The translations under genes were made by a program, and so were the position numbers. 64,000 nt of DNA from Kordia antarctica (lineage in GTDB: Bacteria; Bacteroidota; Bacteroidia; Flavobacteriales; Flavobacteriaceae), in the NCBI RefSeq assembly GCF_009901525.1, contig NZ_CP019288.1:4493501-4557500 (forward strand), given 5' to 3'. How positions within the stretch are numbered: the first letter of the stretch is position 1; each line of letters opens with the position of its first letter. The notes under the pieces were generated by a model, which saw only the letters and a program-made list of their open reading frames with translations, had not been told where the DNA came from and ran no database searches. Shown here one piece after another: positions 37,527 to 46,681 of the stretch.

Positions 37527-38837
37527 ATGAAAACAAGAAACATCTTAAAATGCTTAGTCGCTGTAGTCGCTATATTTACCTACTCTTGTAGTAGTGATTC
37601 AGACGGAGGCGGAACACCTACAACACCAACGCCGGGCGGCTCAGGAATTACATCTATAACAGTAACTTCAAGTGACAGTTCAATAGAGTTAGGTGGTTCC
37701 GTTACATTTACAGTAACAGCTAATGATGGAAGCAACGTAACATCGACTTCAACTATATTAGTAAACAACAGTTCTATTCAAGGCGTATCTTATACACCAA
37801 CTGCAACTGGTTCATTTACTATCAAAGCTTCTTACGAAGGATTAACAAGTGCTAATATTAATTTAAATGTGTTACCTCCAGTACTTACTGCTTTACGTGT
37901 AGAAAGTGCAGATACAAGTATTAAAGTAGGAGATACTGCTGCTTTTATTGTTATCGGAACAGATGCTTCAGGAAACGATTATACAATTACAGATTCTGCT
38001 GATATTTCAGTAAATGGAACTGCTATTGTTGGAAATAGATTTATGGCAACAGCTATGGGAGATTTAGAAGCAACAGCTACTAAAGATGCACTTACTTCAA
38101 CTATATTTACATTGCCTGTAACTGCTGAAACTGCGCCAGGAACTTTCGCTAGAAATGCGGTAATTGAAGATTTCACAGGAACATGGTGCGGATGGTGCCC
38201 AAGAGTTTCATATGCTATTGAGCAAGTTGAAGCACAATCAGATAGAGTATTTGCTATTGCAGCGCACAGTGGAGATAATATGGAAAATTCATTTAGCTCT
38301 ACATTAGTATCTCAATTTAATCCAGGTGGAAGTTACCCAACAGCAGTAATTAACAGAGATGCTGAATGGACATATCCTGAGCCAAGTAATGTTGCACAAG
38401 CTACAAACTTAGCTACTGGAACAACTACTTCAGGATTATCAATAAACTCTATGGTAGTTGGAAATCAATTGCAAGTATATGTTAGTACTGCATTTGCACA
38501 AAGTACATCAGGAGCAAAATTGGTAGTATTGGTTCTTGAAGACGGAATTGTAGCTTCACAAGGTAATTATACAAGTTATTATGGAGGAGTAGATCCAATT
38601 CCACAATTTGAGCACAATCATACATTAAGACATTCAATGACGAATGTATTAGGTGATGCTATTGCTAATACAGCTGCAAACTCAAAGAATGATAAATTAT
38701 TTGATATTGCTATACCAGCTTTGGTAAATGATAGAAGCAAAATGTCAATCGTTGCTATGATTGTTGCTTCTGATAATACAGTAATCAATGCTACAGGAGC
38801 ACATGTTGGAACTGATAAAGATTATGAAGCTAATTAA
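37527..38837 (+). CDS. Omp28-related lipoprotein with Ig-like repeats and CxxC thioredoxin-like domain
   Basis: The 436-residue lipoprotein (VVAIFTYSCSSDSDGGG, Cys21) has a Ser/Gly/Thr linker and then two Big-type Ig-like repeats (about 40-120 and 120-200, each with SVELGGSVTF / SIKVGDTAAF-type segments). From about residue 208 comes an Omp28-like region with VIEDFTGTWCGWCPRVSYAIEQVE, a thioredoxin-like CxxC. It is divergent from the TlpA gene, and all three neighbours are envelope proteins. It may be surface-exposed; its function is unknown. Confidence 0.85.
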   Translation: MKTRNILKCLVAVVAIFTYSCSSDSDGGGTPTTPTPGGSGITSITVTSSDSSIELGGSVTFTVTANDGSNVTSTSTILVNNSSIQGVSYTPTATGSFTIKASYEGLTSANINLNVLPPVLTALRVESADTSIKVGDTAAFIVIGTDASGNDYTITDSADISVNGTAIVGNRFMATAMGDLEATATKDALTSTIFTLPVTAETAPGTFARNAVIEDFTGTWCGWCPRVSYAIEQVEAQSDRVFAIAAHSGDNMENSFSSTLVSQFNPGGSYPTAVINRDAEWTYPEPSNVAQATNLATGTTTSGLSINSMVVGNQLQVYVSTAFAQSTSGAKLVVLVLEDGIVASQGNYTSYYGGVDPIPQFEHNHTLRHSMTNVLGDAIANTAANSKNDKLFDIAIPALVNDRSKMSIVAMIVASDNTVINATGAHVGTDKDYEAN

Positions 38838-38860
38838 TAATTAGTTATACTTCTTAAATT

Positions 38861-38896
38861 ATTAAAAAAGCAGCTCAATTGAGCTGCTTTTTTAAT
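38861..38896. terminator. Bidirectional rho-independent terminator
   Basis: Perfect palindrome with core GCAGCTCAATTGAGCTGC flanked by AAAAAA and TTTTTT. It lies between convergent genes. Confidence 0.95.
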
Positions 38897-38914
38897 ACTA
38901 CTATGTCTTAAAAT

Positions 38915-41311
38915 TTAATGAACTATAACCTTTTCTACCTGTATTTTATCATTATATCCTAATTGAAGTATATACATTCCAGCGTTTAATTTCATTGGAA
39001 TTGTTATGTTGTTTGATGTGTTAACTATATTTTTCTCTAAAATCAATCTTCCGGAAATATCATAAATTGAAACAGCTAATTGCGTTAAATCAATAGGGAT
39101 ATTTAGTATTAATTGTTCTTTAACTGGATTGAGAACAATTATAAAATCATCTTGTATATTGTCGTTTATTCCTAAAGAATTATTCACAATTTCATTCCAT
39201 GCAAAATTAACATTTTCAGGAGAAAGTGAAATGTGATTTTCATTATTCACAGGCATGTGCCAAGCGTCAAAAGGTGTTTCATTTACGTTTTCTGCAGTAG
39301 TTGGAGTAGGTATTGCATACCAATTGTTTTGATTTTTTAATGCCATTGAACTTATGGTGGGAATAAAATTAAAATAATCAGTTTGTAAATTCATGAAGAA
39401 AGCATCAATCGTAGGATCTCCGCCTGTGAATGTAGTTGATAAAGCGCCTAAATCAAAAAGTCCGCCCATTGCTGCATCAATTCCATTTGAAAAACTTTCC
39501 GCTCTAGAATCTGCATCGGCATAAATATCGCAAAAACATAAAACGGGTGCATCTACCCAAATATCACTAACTTCTGCGGTAGTTCCGCTAGTTGGTCCAT
39601 ACCATACTTTTAAATGAACATCCGTAAGAAATGCTACATCTTCTATAAGTGCATCTAACACTTGTCTTCCAGGCAAAATAGGATTATTCATTTTGTCTAA
39701 ATAAGGATTTCCAAAACCACTCCCGTTAATCATGGTTACTTTTCTTAAATTTTCAGGATAACCAGATGTTCCTGTGCCATTTAATCGATTAAAGAAAAGG
39801 TCAAAATAAGGATGCGGTTGCGGTAAAACAACACTATCATCAAATTCTGCAATTTGTCCACTTTGTAAATGTGATTCCATATGATCAGTAAGCATTTGTC
39901 TTGCTGCTGGCGATTTTAACATTCCGTCAACAACGGGTCGTAAAGAAACTACACTAAAATTACCAACCCAAGTATCTAATCCGTATGCTAAATAGTTGAA
40001 TAAGTGTTGAAATCCAATAGGAACATTTGCACCTAAATGTGGCGCATCAAATGAAATCCATAAACGTGTATCGTGCGAAAGCGAGTTATCTTCCATATAC
40101 TTTAAGGCGTATCTAGAAATTAATCCGCCCATGCTAGGACCAATAATTACATTTTCTTCATTTCCGACTTTCTGGCTGTTAATAGTAGTAATTAGTTGAA
40201 CCAATGTCATTGCATTTCGTTCAATAAAATCTGCGCCTCCATCAACTAAAGTGCTTCCAACAGGATAATCAGTTTCATCAATAACCAAATCTCCATTTGT
40301 GTCAGTAATAGTACTTAACAGTTGTAATGTATTATCTGTTAATTTTAAATACTGTGGCAGATTTAAAATAACAATATCAAAATCTTCATCAGCTCTAATT
40401 CTGTCTCCTAAATTTTGAGTCGCTCCACCAGCGTCTGTATACGTTAGTAAATCATAAATTGCGTTGATATCTCTTGTATCATCAGGATCAAAGCCATCAA
40501 TTACAATGATAGGTTTATCTAATGAATTATCTGCGCCTAAAAATATTTCATATTCTCCCATTCCTGGGAAACTGTCTACACCTGAATAAATAGACAATGC
40601 AGGATCAATAGTTGCGGTTACAGTATGCATATTTTCTGGCGAGTTTGAACCACTTACAAATAAGGTTGAAGTAGATTCAGTTTCTTCACCATTAGCAAAA
40701 CGTACATTAAATGTAAGTGTCTTTTTTCCAGCATTTACATAAGAAATTTGAATTGGAGTATTGAAAGGAATAGTTCTAAAATCCTGTCCATCTCCAAAAT
40801 CTATTCTTAGTTCTGAAATAGAATTTGTAGTTGTATTTTTGAATAAATTACTATCCACATAAAAACTAGTTGCCAAACCTCTTTTATGCGTAGTTAATGA
40901 TGCAATAATTGTTTTGGTTTTCTTCTGAAAGATATTAGAAACATTCAATCTAACTTTATAACCATCACCAGAAACAATGACATCATTTCTCGAAATAGCT
41001 TCAGGATGTATAGTTTCAAAAGTAGTATGAATTCCTCCAATTTTTATAGTTTCATTATAAGAAGTAGTTCGCATTGATTTTTCTAGTGTTTGACTGTCAA
41101 AATCAAGTCCAGCAGCATTCAATTCATTGACCGATTGAAGCAAATTATACATTCCGTAATACTCATAATCTGCATTCAACACAGAAAAAGGAGCCATTTT
41201 AGTAACTACAATTCCTGTTTCAGACGGAACAGTTTTAAGATCAACATACGTATCATTTGATTGTGCAATTATAAATAAAGGGAAAATTAAAAAAAGTAGT
41301 TTTATCTTCAT
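38915..41311 (-). CDS. Type IX-secreted protein with alpha/beta-hydrolase-like domain
   Basis: The 798-residue protein, started at ATG 41311, gives signal MKIKLLFLIFPLFIIAQ; an upstream in-frame start adds 20 residues before it. An alpha/beta-hydrolase-like domain lies at about 265-560: IIVIDGFDPDD, then IIGPSMGGLISRYAL with nucleophile Ser393 in a GPSMGG elbow, resembling PGAP1/lipase-type hydrolases. The last 75 residues (LNPVKEQLILNIP...SIYDISGRLIL...LNAGMYILQL...EKVIVH) are a type A T9SS sorting domain, so the protein is exported by the type IX system. The substrate, probably a lipid ester, is inferred. Confidence 0.85.
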   Translation of the reverse strand: MKIKLLFLIFPLFIIAQSNDTYVDLKTVPSETGIVVTKMAPFSVLNADYEYYGMYNLLQSVNELNAAGLDFDSQTLEKSMRTTSYNETIKIGGIHTTFETIHPEAISRNDVIVSGDGYKVRLNVSNIFQKKTKTIIASLTTHKRGLATSFYVDSNLFKNTTTNSISELRIDFGDGQDFRTIPFNTPIQISYVNAGKKTLTFNVRFANGEETESTSTLFVSGSNSPENMHTVTATIDPALSIYSGVDSFPGMGEYEIFLGADNSLDKPIIVIDGFDPDDTRDINAIYDLLTYTDAGGATQNLGDRIRADEDFDIVILNLPQYLKLTDNTLQLLSTITDTNGDLVIDETDYPVGSTLVDGGADFIERNAMTLVQLITTINSQKVGNEENVIIGPSMGGLISRYALKYMEDNSLSHDTRLWISFDAPHLGANVPIGFQHLFNYLAYGLDTWVGNFSVVSLRPVVDGMLKSPAARQMLTDHMESHLQSGQIAEFDDSVVLPQPHPYFDLFFNRLNGTGTSGYPENLRKVTMINGSGFGNPYLDKMNNPILPGRQVLDALIEDVAFLTDVHLKVWYGPTSGTTAEVSDIWVDAPVLCFCDIYADADSRAESFSNGIDAAMGGLFDLGALSTTFTGGDPTIDAFFMNLQTDYFNFIPTISSMALKNQNNWYAIPTPTTAENVNETPFDAWHMPVNNENHISLSPENVNFAWNEIVNNSLGINDNIQDDFIIVLNPVKEQLILNIPIDLTQLAVSIYDISGRLILEKNIVNTSNNITIPMKLNAGMYILQLGYNDKIQVEKVIVH

Positions 41312-41477
41312 AAGATATTTTTTAGAAAAAGAATAATAGAACAAAATACCATTTATTTTCTTCACTGACAAAAACTTGAAAAATACGGGACTCCCTTTTT
41401 ATTTTAAGATGGAACTGAGAATTATGTAAAAGATATTTTTTTCTGCAGATGATGTATTTAATTGACAATTAGTTTTT

Positions 41478-41492
41478 TACGGTGAAACCGTA
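41478..41492. promoter_or_regulatory. Palindromic candidate operator TACGGT-GAA-ACCGTA
   Basis: Perfect 6-bp half sites, 55 bp upstream of the GG-leader peptide start codon. The related site is at 22677-22692. Confidence 0.5.
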
Positions 41493-41546
41493 CTAGAAAT
41501 CGCTTTTGAATATGTACTTTTAGTTTATAACTTAAAATTAAACGTC

Positions 41547-41714
41547 ATGAAAAAAAGAAATTTCAAGAAAATTAGCCTAAACAAAAAAATAATTTCAAAC
41601 TTAAAAGCAGGAACTGTAAAAGGTGGAGCGCCATCTCAGCGATGTAGCGATGTATACTACGAAGATGATGACGGAATGATTATTTGCTGTACTTTTCAAG
41701 GACACGGATGTTAA
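41547..41714 (+). CDS. GG-leader RiPP precursor (lanthipeptide-like), 55 residues
   Basis: The gene is too short to stand out but its frame is clean from ATG to TAA. The leader reads MKKRNFKKISLNKKIISNL and ends at a double glycine (KGGAPS, residues 25-30). It matches the LNKK.xSNL...GG leaders at 50.9 and 51.2 kb. The core is acidic, with Cys33, adjacent Cys47-Cys48 and a terminal Cys55, plus Ser and Tyr residues. Such peptides are usually modified by LanB/LanC-type enzymes and cut after GG during export; none of these enzymes is in the window. A palindrome lies upstream and a strong terminator downstream. Confidence 0.75.
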   Translation: MKKRNFKKISLNKKIISNLKAGTVKGGAPSQRCSDVYYEDDDGMIICCTFQGHGC

Positions 41715-41748
41715 TTAATCATCAATAGTACCAATAAATAAAGAAGAA

Positions 41749-41783
41749 AAAAAGCCAGTGTATTTTATGTACACTGGCTTTTT
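41749..41783. terminator. Bidirectional rho-independent terminator
   Basis: AAAAAGCCAGTGTA pairs with TACACTGGCTTTTT around a 7-base loop. It ends both the precursor peptide gene and the convergent pruA-type gene. Confidence 0.95.
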
Positions 41784-41806
41784 GAATTTATAAATTATTT
41801 TAGGTT

Positions 41807-43432
41807 TTATCCTAAAAACGGATATCTGTAATCTATTGGTGTTACAAATGTTTCTTTAATTAATCGTGGAGAAACCCAACGTAACAAGTTCTGTGGAGAA
41901 CCTGCTTTGTCATTTGTTCCTGATGCTCTTGCGCCACCAAATGGTTGTTGTCCAACAACAGCTCCAGTTGGTTTGTCATTCACATAAAAGTTCCCTGCGC
42001 AGTTTACCAAAGCCTTTGTAGCTTCTTCAACCGCATACCGATCTCTAGAGAAAACAGCTCCTGTTAACGCGTATTCTGAAGTTTGGTCAACTAATTGTAG
42101 CGTTTCCGACCAATCAGCATCGTCATACACATAAACAGTCATAACAGGTCCAAATAATTCCGTTTCCATTGTTGTATACTTTGGATCTTTTGCAACAATT
42201 ACAGTTGGCTCAATAAAGTATCCTTTTGACTTGTCATAATTTCCACCAATAATAACTTCTGCGTCTGCATCAGCTTTTGCTTGGTCTATATATTTTGCCA
42301 ATTTATCAAACGAACCTTCATGAATTACCGCTGTAATATAGTTTCCTAAATCGGCAGGCGAACCCATTTTAAAAGAAGCAACATCTTCTTTTACATAGTT
42401 TAATACTTCATCAGCCATTGATTTTGGTAAATATGCTCTTGAAGCAGCACTACATTTTTGTCCTTGAAACTCAAATGCACCACGTGTAATTCCGGTAGCA
42501 ACTTGTTTAGGATCTGCACTTGGATGCGCAATGATGAAATCTTTTCCACCAGTTTCTCCAACAATTTTTGGATATGTTTTATATGTGTGAATTTTGTTTC
42601 CAATCTTCTTCCAAAGCTCTTTAAATACGTAGGTAGAACCTGTAAAGTGAACTCCAGCAAAATCAGGACTTTCCAAAACAGTATCTGTAATCATAACAGG
42701 ATCACCGTAAACAACGTTTATAACGCCATCTGGTACACCAGCTTCTTTAAAAATATCTACCAATACTTTCGCAGAGAAAATTTGACTATCACTAGGTTTC
42801 CAAACTACTGCATTTCCCATCATGGCAGCACTTGCAGGTAAATTTGCTGCAATCGCTGTAAAGTTAAAAGGCGTAATTGCGTATACAAATCCTTCTAATG
42901 GTCTATATTCAACACGATTCCAAACGCCTTCTCCAGAATCTGGTTGTTCAGCATAAATTTGAGACATAAACTCTACGTTAAAACGTAAAAAGTCAATCAA
43001 CTCACAAGAAGCATCAATCTCTGCTTGGTGTACATTCTTAGATTGCGCAATCATGGTCGCAGCGTTTATTTTTGCTCTATAAGGACCAGCAATCAATTCA
43101 GCAGCTTTCAAAAAGATAGCAGCACGTTCTTCCCATGCTATTTGCGACCATTTTTTTCTAGCTTCCAAAGCGTTTTCAATAGCGTGTGTTACATGCTTCT
43201 TTTCTGCTAAATGATACGTTCCAACAATATGTTTATGATCGTGTGGCGGAGACATTGTATTGGTGTTTCCAGTTCTTACTTCCTCACTACCAATATACAT
43301 TGGTACATCTACATTTCCATTAAAATACGTTTCGTATTGAGCAATAACAGCAGCTCTTTCTGGAGTTCCTGGTGCGTACGATTTTACAGTTTCGTTAATT
43401 GCAGTTGGAACTTGAAAAAATCCTTTTCCCAT
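41807..43432 (-). CDS. pruA: L-glutamate gamma-semialdehyde (1-pyrroline-5-carboxylate) dehydrogenase
   Basis: The 541-residue NAD-dependent aldehyde dehydrogenase oxidises glutamate semialdehyde to glutamate in proline breakdown. Motifs are AITPFNFTAIAANLPA, VWKPSDSQI, VHFTGSTYVFKELW, general base Glu293 in VGETGGKDF and nucleophile Cys327 in EFQGQKCSAASR. It is monofunctional, without a proline dehydrogenase domain. The upstream region to 43641 shows no gene. Confidence 0.94.
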   Translation of the reverse strand: MGKGFFQVPTAINETVKSYAPGTPERAAVIAQYETYFNGNVDVPMYIGSEEVRTGNTNTMSPPHDHKHIVGTYHLAEKKHVTHAIENALEARKKWSQIAWEERAAIFLKAAELIAGPYRAKINAATMIAQSKNVHQAEIDASCELIDFLRFNVEFMSQIYAEQPDSGEGVWNRVEYRPLEGFVYAITPFNFTAIAANLPASAAMMGNAVVWKPSDSQIFSAKVLVDIFKEAGVPDGVINVVYGDPVMITDTVLESPDFAGVHFTGSTYVFKELWKKIGNKIHTYKTYPKIVGETGGKDFIIAHPSADPKQVATGITRGAFEFQGQKCSAASRAYLPKSMADEVLNYVKEDVASFKMGSPADLGNYITAVIHEGSFDKLAKYIDQAKADADAEVIIGGNYDKSKGYFIEPTVIVAKDPKYTTMETELFGPVMTVYVYDDADWSETLQLVDQTSEYALTGAVFSRDRYAVEEATKALVNCAGNFYVNDKPTGAVVGQQPFGGARASGTNDKAGSPQNLLRWVSPRLIKETFVTPIDYRYPFLG

Positions 43433-43641
43433 AGGTTATATTTTTAATTAAATTTGATTAGAATTTCGAGGTGCAAAGATACAAAAAAAAAGCACCTTAA
43501 CTTGCGGTTCACTTTTTTATCACTTTTAAAGTAGTATGTTGATTTTGAAGCTGTTTTTCTAAAAAACATACATTTCGTAATTTGCTCAATATCTAGGGAA
43601 AATTTTGTAAGTTGCTTCCCTAAAGTTAGACAAAAGCTTCT

Positions 43642-44367
43642 ATGTGTACAGTTAGTTTTATATATAAAGGAAATGAGGAGTTTGTAATAACATCAAACCG
43701 AGATGAATCGCCAATGCGAGAAACATACAAACCTAATTTTTACAATACTTTAGATACAAAAATGATATTTCCAAAAGATGCCGTTGAAGGCGGAACTTGG
43801 ATTGGAACAAGTGATAAAAAACGTGTTGTTTGCCTGTTAAATGGTGGTTTTGAAATGCAGGCGCATTTGCCAAAGTATCGTCACAGTCGCGGTATTGTTG
43901 TCAAAGATTTTTTAGCTTCCACAGATATTACAAAAACTGTTACTAATTATAATTTAGATCTCATAGAACCGTTTACGATTGTTATTGTTGATTGGAATAC
44001 AACAGTTCAACTTTTTGAATTAATTTGGGATGGAACTCAAAAACACTTCCAAAAACTTCCGTTAAAACCTCGTATTTGGTCGTCTTCTACATTATATACT
44101 GAAAAAATGAAAGAAATGCGACGCAATTGGTTTACTGCTTTTCAGCAAGAAGAAACACTGAATGCAACTTCAATACTCAACTTTCACAAAACGGCAGGAA
44201 TCAACGATCCAAATGTTGATGTGATTATGAATAGAGGTTTTGTGCAAACAATCAGTATCACGCAAGTGGAAAAAATAGCAAAAAATGTTACGATGAATTA
44301 TTACGATCTTGTCAAAAAATCGCATACTATTAATTCTTTTAATCCAATAGAAGCAGTATATGAATAA
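43642..44367 (+). CDS. NRDE family (TANGO2-like) protein
   Basis: The 241-residue protein starts with the family signature MCTVSFIYKG...FVITSNRDESPMRE; Cys2 and the Asn-Arg-Asp-Glu motif define the NRDE/TANGO2 family. GGTWIGTSDKKRVVCLLNGG is another conserved block. An Ntn-hydrolase-like fold is likely, but the substrate is not established. The next gene overlaps it by 8 bp, so the two are translationally linked. Confidence 0.9.
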   Translation: MCTVSFIYKGNEEFVITSNRDESPMRETYKPNFYNTLDTKMIFPKDAVEGGTWIGTSDKKRVVCLLNGGFEMQAHLPKYRHSRGIVVKDFLASTDITKTVTNYNLDLIEPFTIVIVDWNTTVQLFELIWDGTQKHFQKLPLKPRIWSSSTLYTEKMKEMRRNWFTAFQQEETLNATSILNFHKTAGINDPNVDVIMNRGFVQTISITQVEKIAKNVTMNYYDLVKKSHTINSFNPIEAVYE

Positions 44368-45373
44368 TTCGGGTATTATACTTGCGCTGGCATATCCTGA
44401 CACTATTGTACGAACTGCCGAAGAATGGTATTCGCCTTTTATGAGGTTCGTAGGAATTGGTAAAAAACACTACATTCGTGCTGGTCATGCGGCTTTGGTG
44501 CTCATTGAAAAATCGACAGGAACTATTGCGTATCACGATTATGGACGTTATGTTACAAAACTGTCTTACGGACGCGTACGATCAAAAGTGCGCGATCGTG
44601 AACTCGATTTTCCGCTAAAAGCAATCATTCGTAATAACGAAATTGTCAATCTAGACGAATTATTACACTTCTTTGGAAACAATCCAAAATTAACACATGG
44701 CGAAGGAAAAATGGTGGCTTCTGTATGCGATCAAGTTGATTATGAAATAGCTAGAAATTATATTGATTATTGCCTGCGACACGGTTCCACAACGTACGCG
44801 GCTTTCTTGAAAAATGCTTCCAATTGTGCGCGATTTGTTACAGATACTTTAATTGAATCCGTGACCAATCCGAAAGTGAAAAAGCGATTAAAAAAATCAA
44901 CATGGTTTACGCCAAGTACTGTCGGAAACGTCGTGTTGGCAAATACAACGAAACATATATATGAAGTTATTGGCGAAAATATCCAAGTGTTCAATTCTAC
45001 TTCTCGAAAAGAAATAATACGTTGTTTTTTAGATCGATTAAAAACTCATGAACCAAATACAACAGGGAATTTAGTACCAAAATCACTTCCTACTATTTCA
45101 GAAAACGCGCAATGGCTTTCAGGAATTGGTGCTGGCGTATGGTTTGAAATTGAGCAACTTCCGGCAATTACCTATTGTTTTAGAATCCGTAGAATTTCTC
45201 CGTATGGAAATGTAGATGTGGACGGAATTTTTAAAGTAAATGATCCACGATTTGATTTGCAACAACCCTACGAATTCATTCATGATTCCAACTGTTCGTA
45301 TTGTAACATTCTACAAAACGATAAAGTGTATTACTTTAGTTTTCAAGAGGATTATACGTTGGCTATATCCTAA
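44360..45373 (+). CDS. DUF6695-type conserved protein
   Basis: The 337-residue soluble protein resembles Bacteroidetes proteins annotated DUF6695. Its first two thirds (GIILALAYPDTIVRTAEEWYSPF, HAALVLIEKSTGTIAYHDYGRY, NASNCARFVTDTLI) look like a papain-like or NlpC-like fold with a possible His/Cys pair. The active residues are not proven. The start overlaps the NRDE gene by 8 bp, indicating coupled expression. Confidence 0.8.
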   Translation: MNNSGIILALAYPDTIVRTAEEWYSPFMRFVGIGKKHYIRAGHAALVLIEKSTGTIAYHDYGRYVTKLSYGRVRSKVRDRELDFPLKAIIRNNEIVNLDELLHFFGNNPKLTHGEGKMVASVCDQVDYEIARNYIDYCLRHGSTTYAAFLKNASNCARFVTDTLIESVTNPKVKKRLKKSTWFTPSTVGNVVLANTTKHIYEVIGENIQVFNSTSRKEIIRCFLDRLKTHEPNTTGNLVPKSLPTISENAQWLSGIGAGVWFEIEQLPAITYCFRIRRISPYGNVDVDGIFKVNDPRFDLQQPYEFIHDSNCSYCNILQNDKVYYFSFQEDYTLAIS

Positions 45374-45383
45374 ATATTTACTT

Positions 45384-45989
45384 TCATAATGGAGTATTTA
45401 TTTTTTTATAATGTAGACATTCGTCAGAAGCGCTACCTGCGGCGAAAAAGAAGACAGAACCAATACTTTTTATAAAATGATTAATCATTAAATCACCTTT
45501 ATGAGAGACACCAATTCGGAGTTTTTTATGATAAACACTTTCGAAAATAAACGGAACTCCTTTTCGTTTTTTTTCTTCCAATTCGATTAAATGAATAAAG
45601 CCATCATTTCTCAATTCCATATTCATTGTAATAGTTGCAAACACATTATTTTTGTGCTCTTCTTCTCTAAAGATAAATTGGATTTTAGTGTCTGATACTA
45701 TACTTATATCAACTACATACGGAGTAAATGTATGCAAAGCTATTTCCTGTTCTAATATAAAATGTGCAACCGTAGATTCGTTTTTTCTTGTGCCTGTATA
45801 TACAGTTTTTGAGTGCGAATTTATTCTCTTAGAAAAGTTAAGTTGATAAGTTCCGTCAATTTTGTGAATGGTATTCTGAGTAAGTGCAATACTGTCTTTT
45901 TTTGAAATTTTATTTGTAAATGATGCGCCACAACTTGACAAACATGCAATTGAAAGTACTATTACAATGATGAGATTTATTTTTTTCAT
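45384..45989 (-). CDS. Small lipoprotein, unknown function (tandem copy 2)
   Basis: The 201-residue lipoprotein has signal MKKINLIIVIVLSIACLSSC (Cys20). It overlaps the gene before it by 4 bp (ATGA). The two share a layout: lipobox, IDGTY / INGLY segment, LK-type strands with KIQFIF / KIKITYL, and DGFIHL / DGYLYL. They are therefore diverged tandem paralogues. No family name was recognised. Confidence 0.8.
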   Translation of the reverse strand: MKKINLIIVIVLSIACLSSCGASFTNKISKKDSIALTQNTIHKIDGTYQLNFSKRINSHSKTVYTGTRKNESTVAHFILEQEIALHTFTPYVVDISIVSDTKIQFIFREEEHKNNVFATITMNMELRNDGFIHLIELEEKKRKGVPFIFESVYHKKLRIGVSHKGDLMINHFIKSIGSVFFFAAGSASDECLHYKKINTPL

Positions 45990-46576
45990 AATATTGATTG
46001 TATTTTTTCATACGTACGTCTATATCTCCATGTTTTCCATGATAAAAAGCCAACACCGCCAATGGCACCTGAGCGATGATTATAAACATCAAATACTAAA
46101 TTTTCATCTTTGTCTAATGTCAATCGCGTTCTTTTCACATCAACGGCGCCAAAAACGTATGGAATTAACACGAAACCGATATTCTTATTTTTTAGATACA
46201 AATAGCCATCTTTTTTAAGTTTCGTTTTTAGGAAGCGTTCTCTAAATATGACATCATTTTCAAGATACGTAATCTTTATTTTTTTCTTATTAATAATCTT
46301 TAGTTCAAATGTATAGTTTTTTGCACTATCAATTTGCAAGGTATCTTTTAAAAGCTTTCTGTCTATTTCTCGTAAAAAATTATTTCCAGTCCAAAAAAGT
46401 TTTGAAGGATATAATTCAGAAAGGCTATCAAATCCCATTTCTTCAATATCATACAGACCATTTATATTGTTTAAACTGTTTTTTTGCAAGCGATTTGGAT
46501 TCTTCAAGTTTTTATCAAATACGCCACAACTTGTCAAACAAATGGCGACAATAACTACTAATAGTATTTTTTTCAT
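45986..46576 (-). CDS. Small lipoprotein, unknown function (tandem copy 1)
   Basis: The 196-residue lipoprotein has signal MKKILLVVIVAICLTSC (Cys17). It is first of the two-gene overlapping pair with the paralogue at 45384. The mature part has INGLYDIEEMGFDSLSEL near the N-terminus and a Gly-rich IGGVGFLSW near the end. Function is unknown; lipidation suggests a membrane-anchored periplasmic role. Confidence 0.8.
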   Translation of the reverse strand: MKKILLVVIVAICLTSCGVFDKNLKNPNRLQKNSLNNINGLYDIEEMGFDSLSELYPSKLFWTGNNFLREIDRKLLKDTLQIDSAKNYTFELKIINKKKIKITYLENDVIFRERFLKTKLKKDGYLYLKNKNIGFVLIPYVFGAVDVKRTRLTLDKDENLVFDVYNHRSGAIGGVGFLSWKTWRYRRTYEKIQSIL

Positions 46577-46681
46577 AATAAATCATTTTTGAATTATAGC
46601 TCAAATCTATTGCAATAATTACAAGTAAAATCGTTGGAATAGCAATTGAGAAACTTTATTTTTGTGAAAATCGCAAATCAT

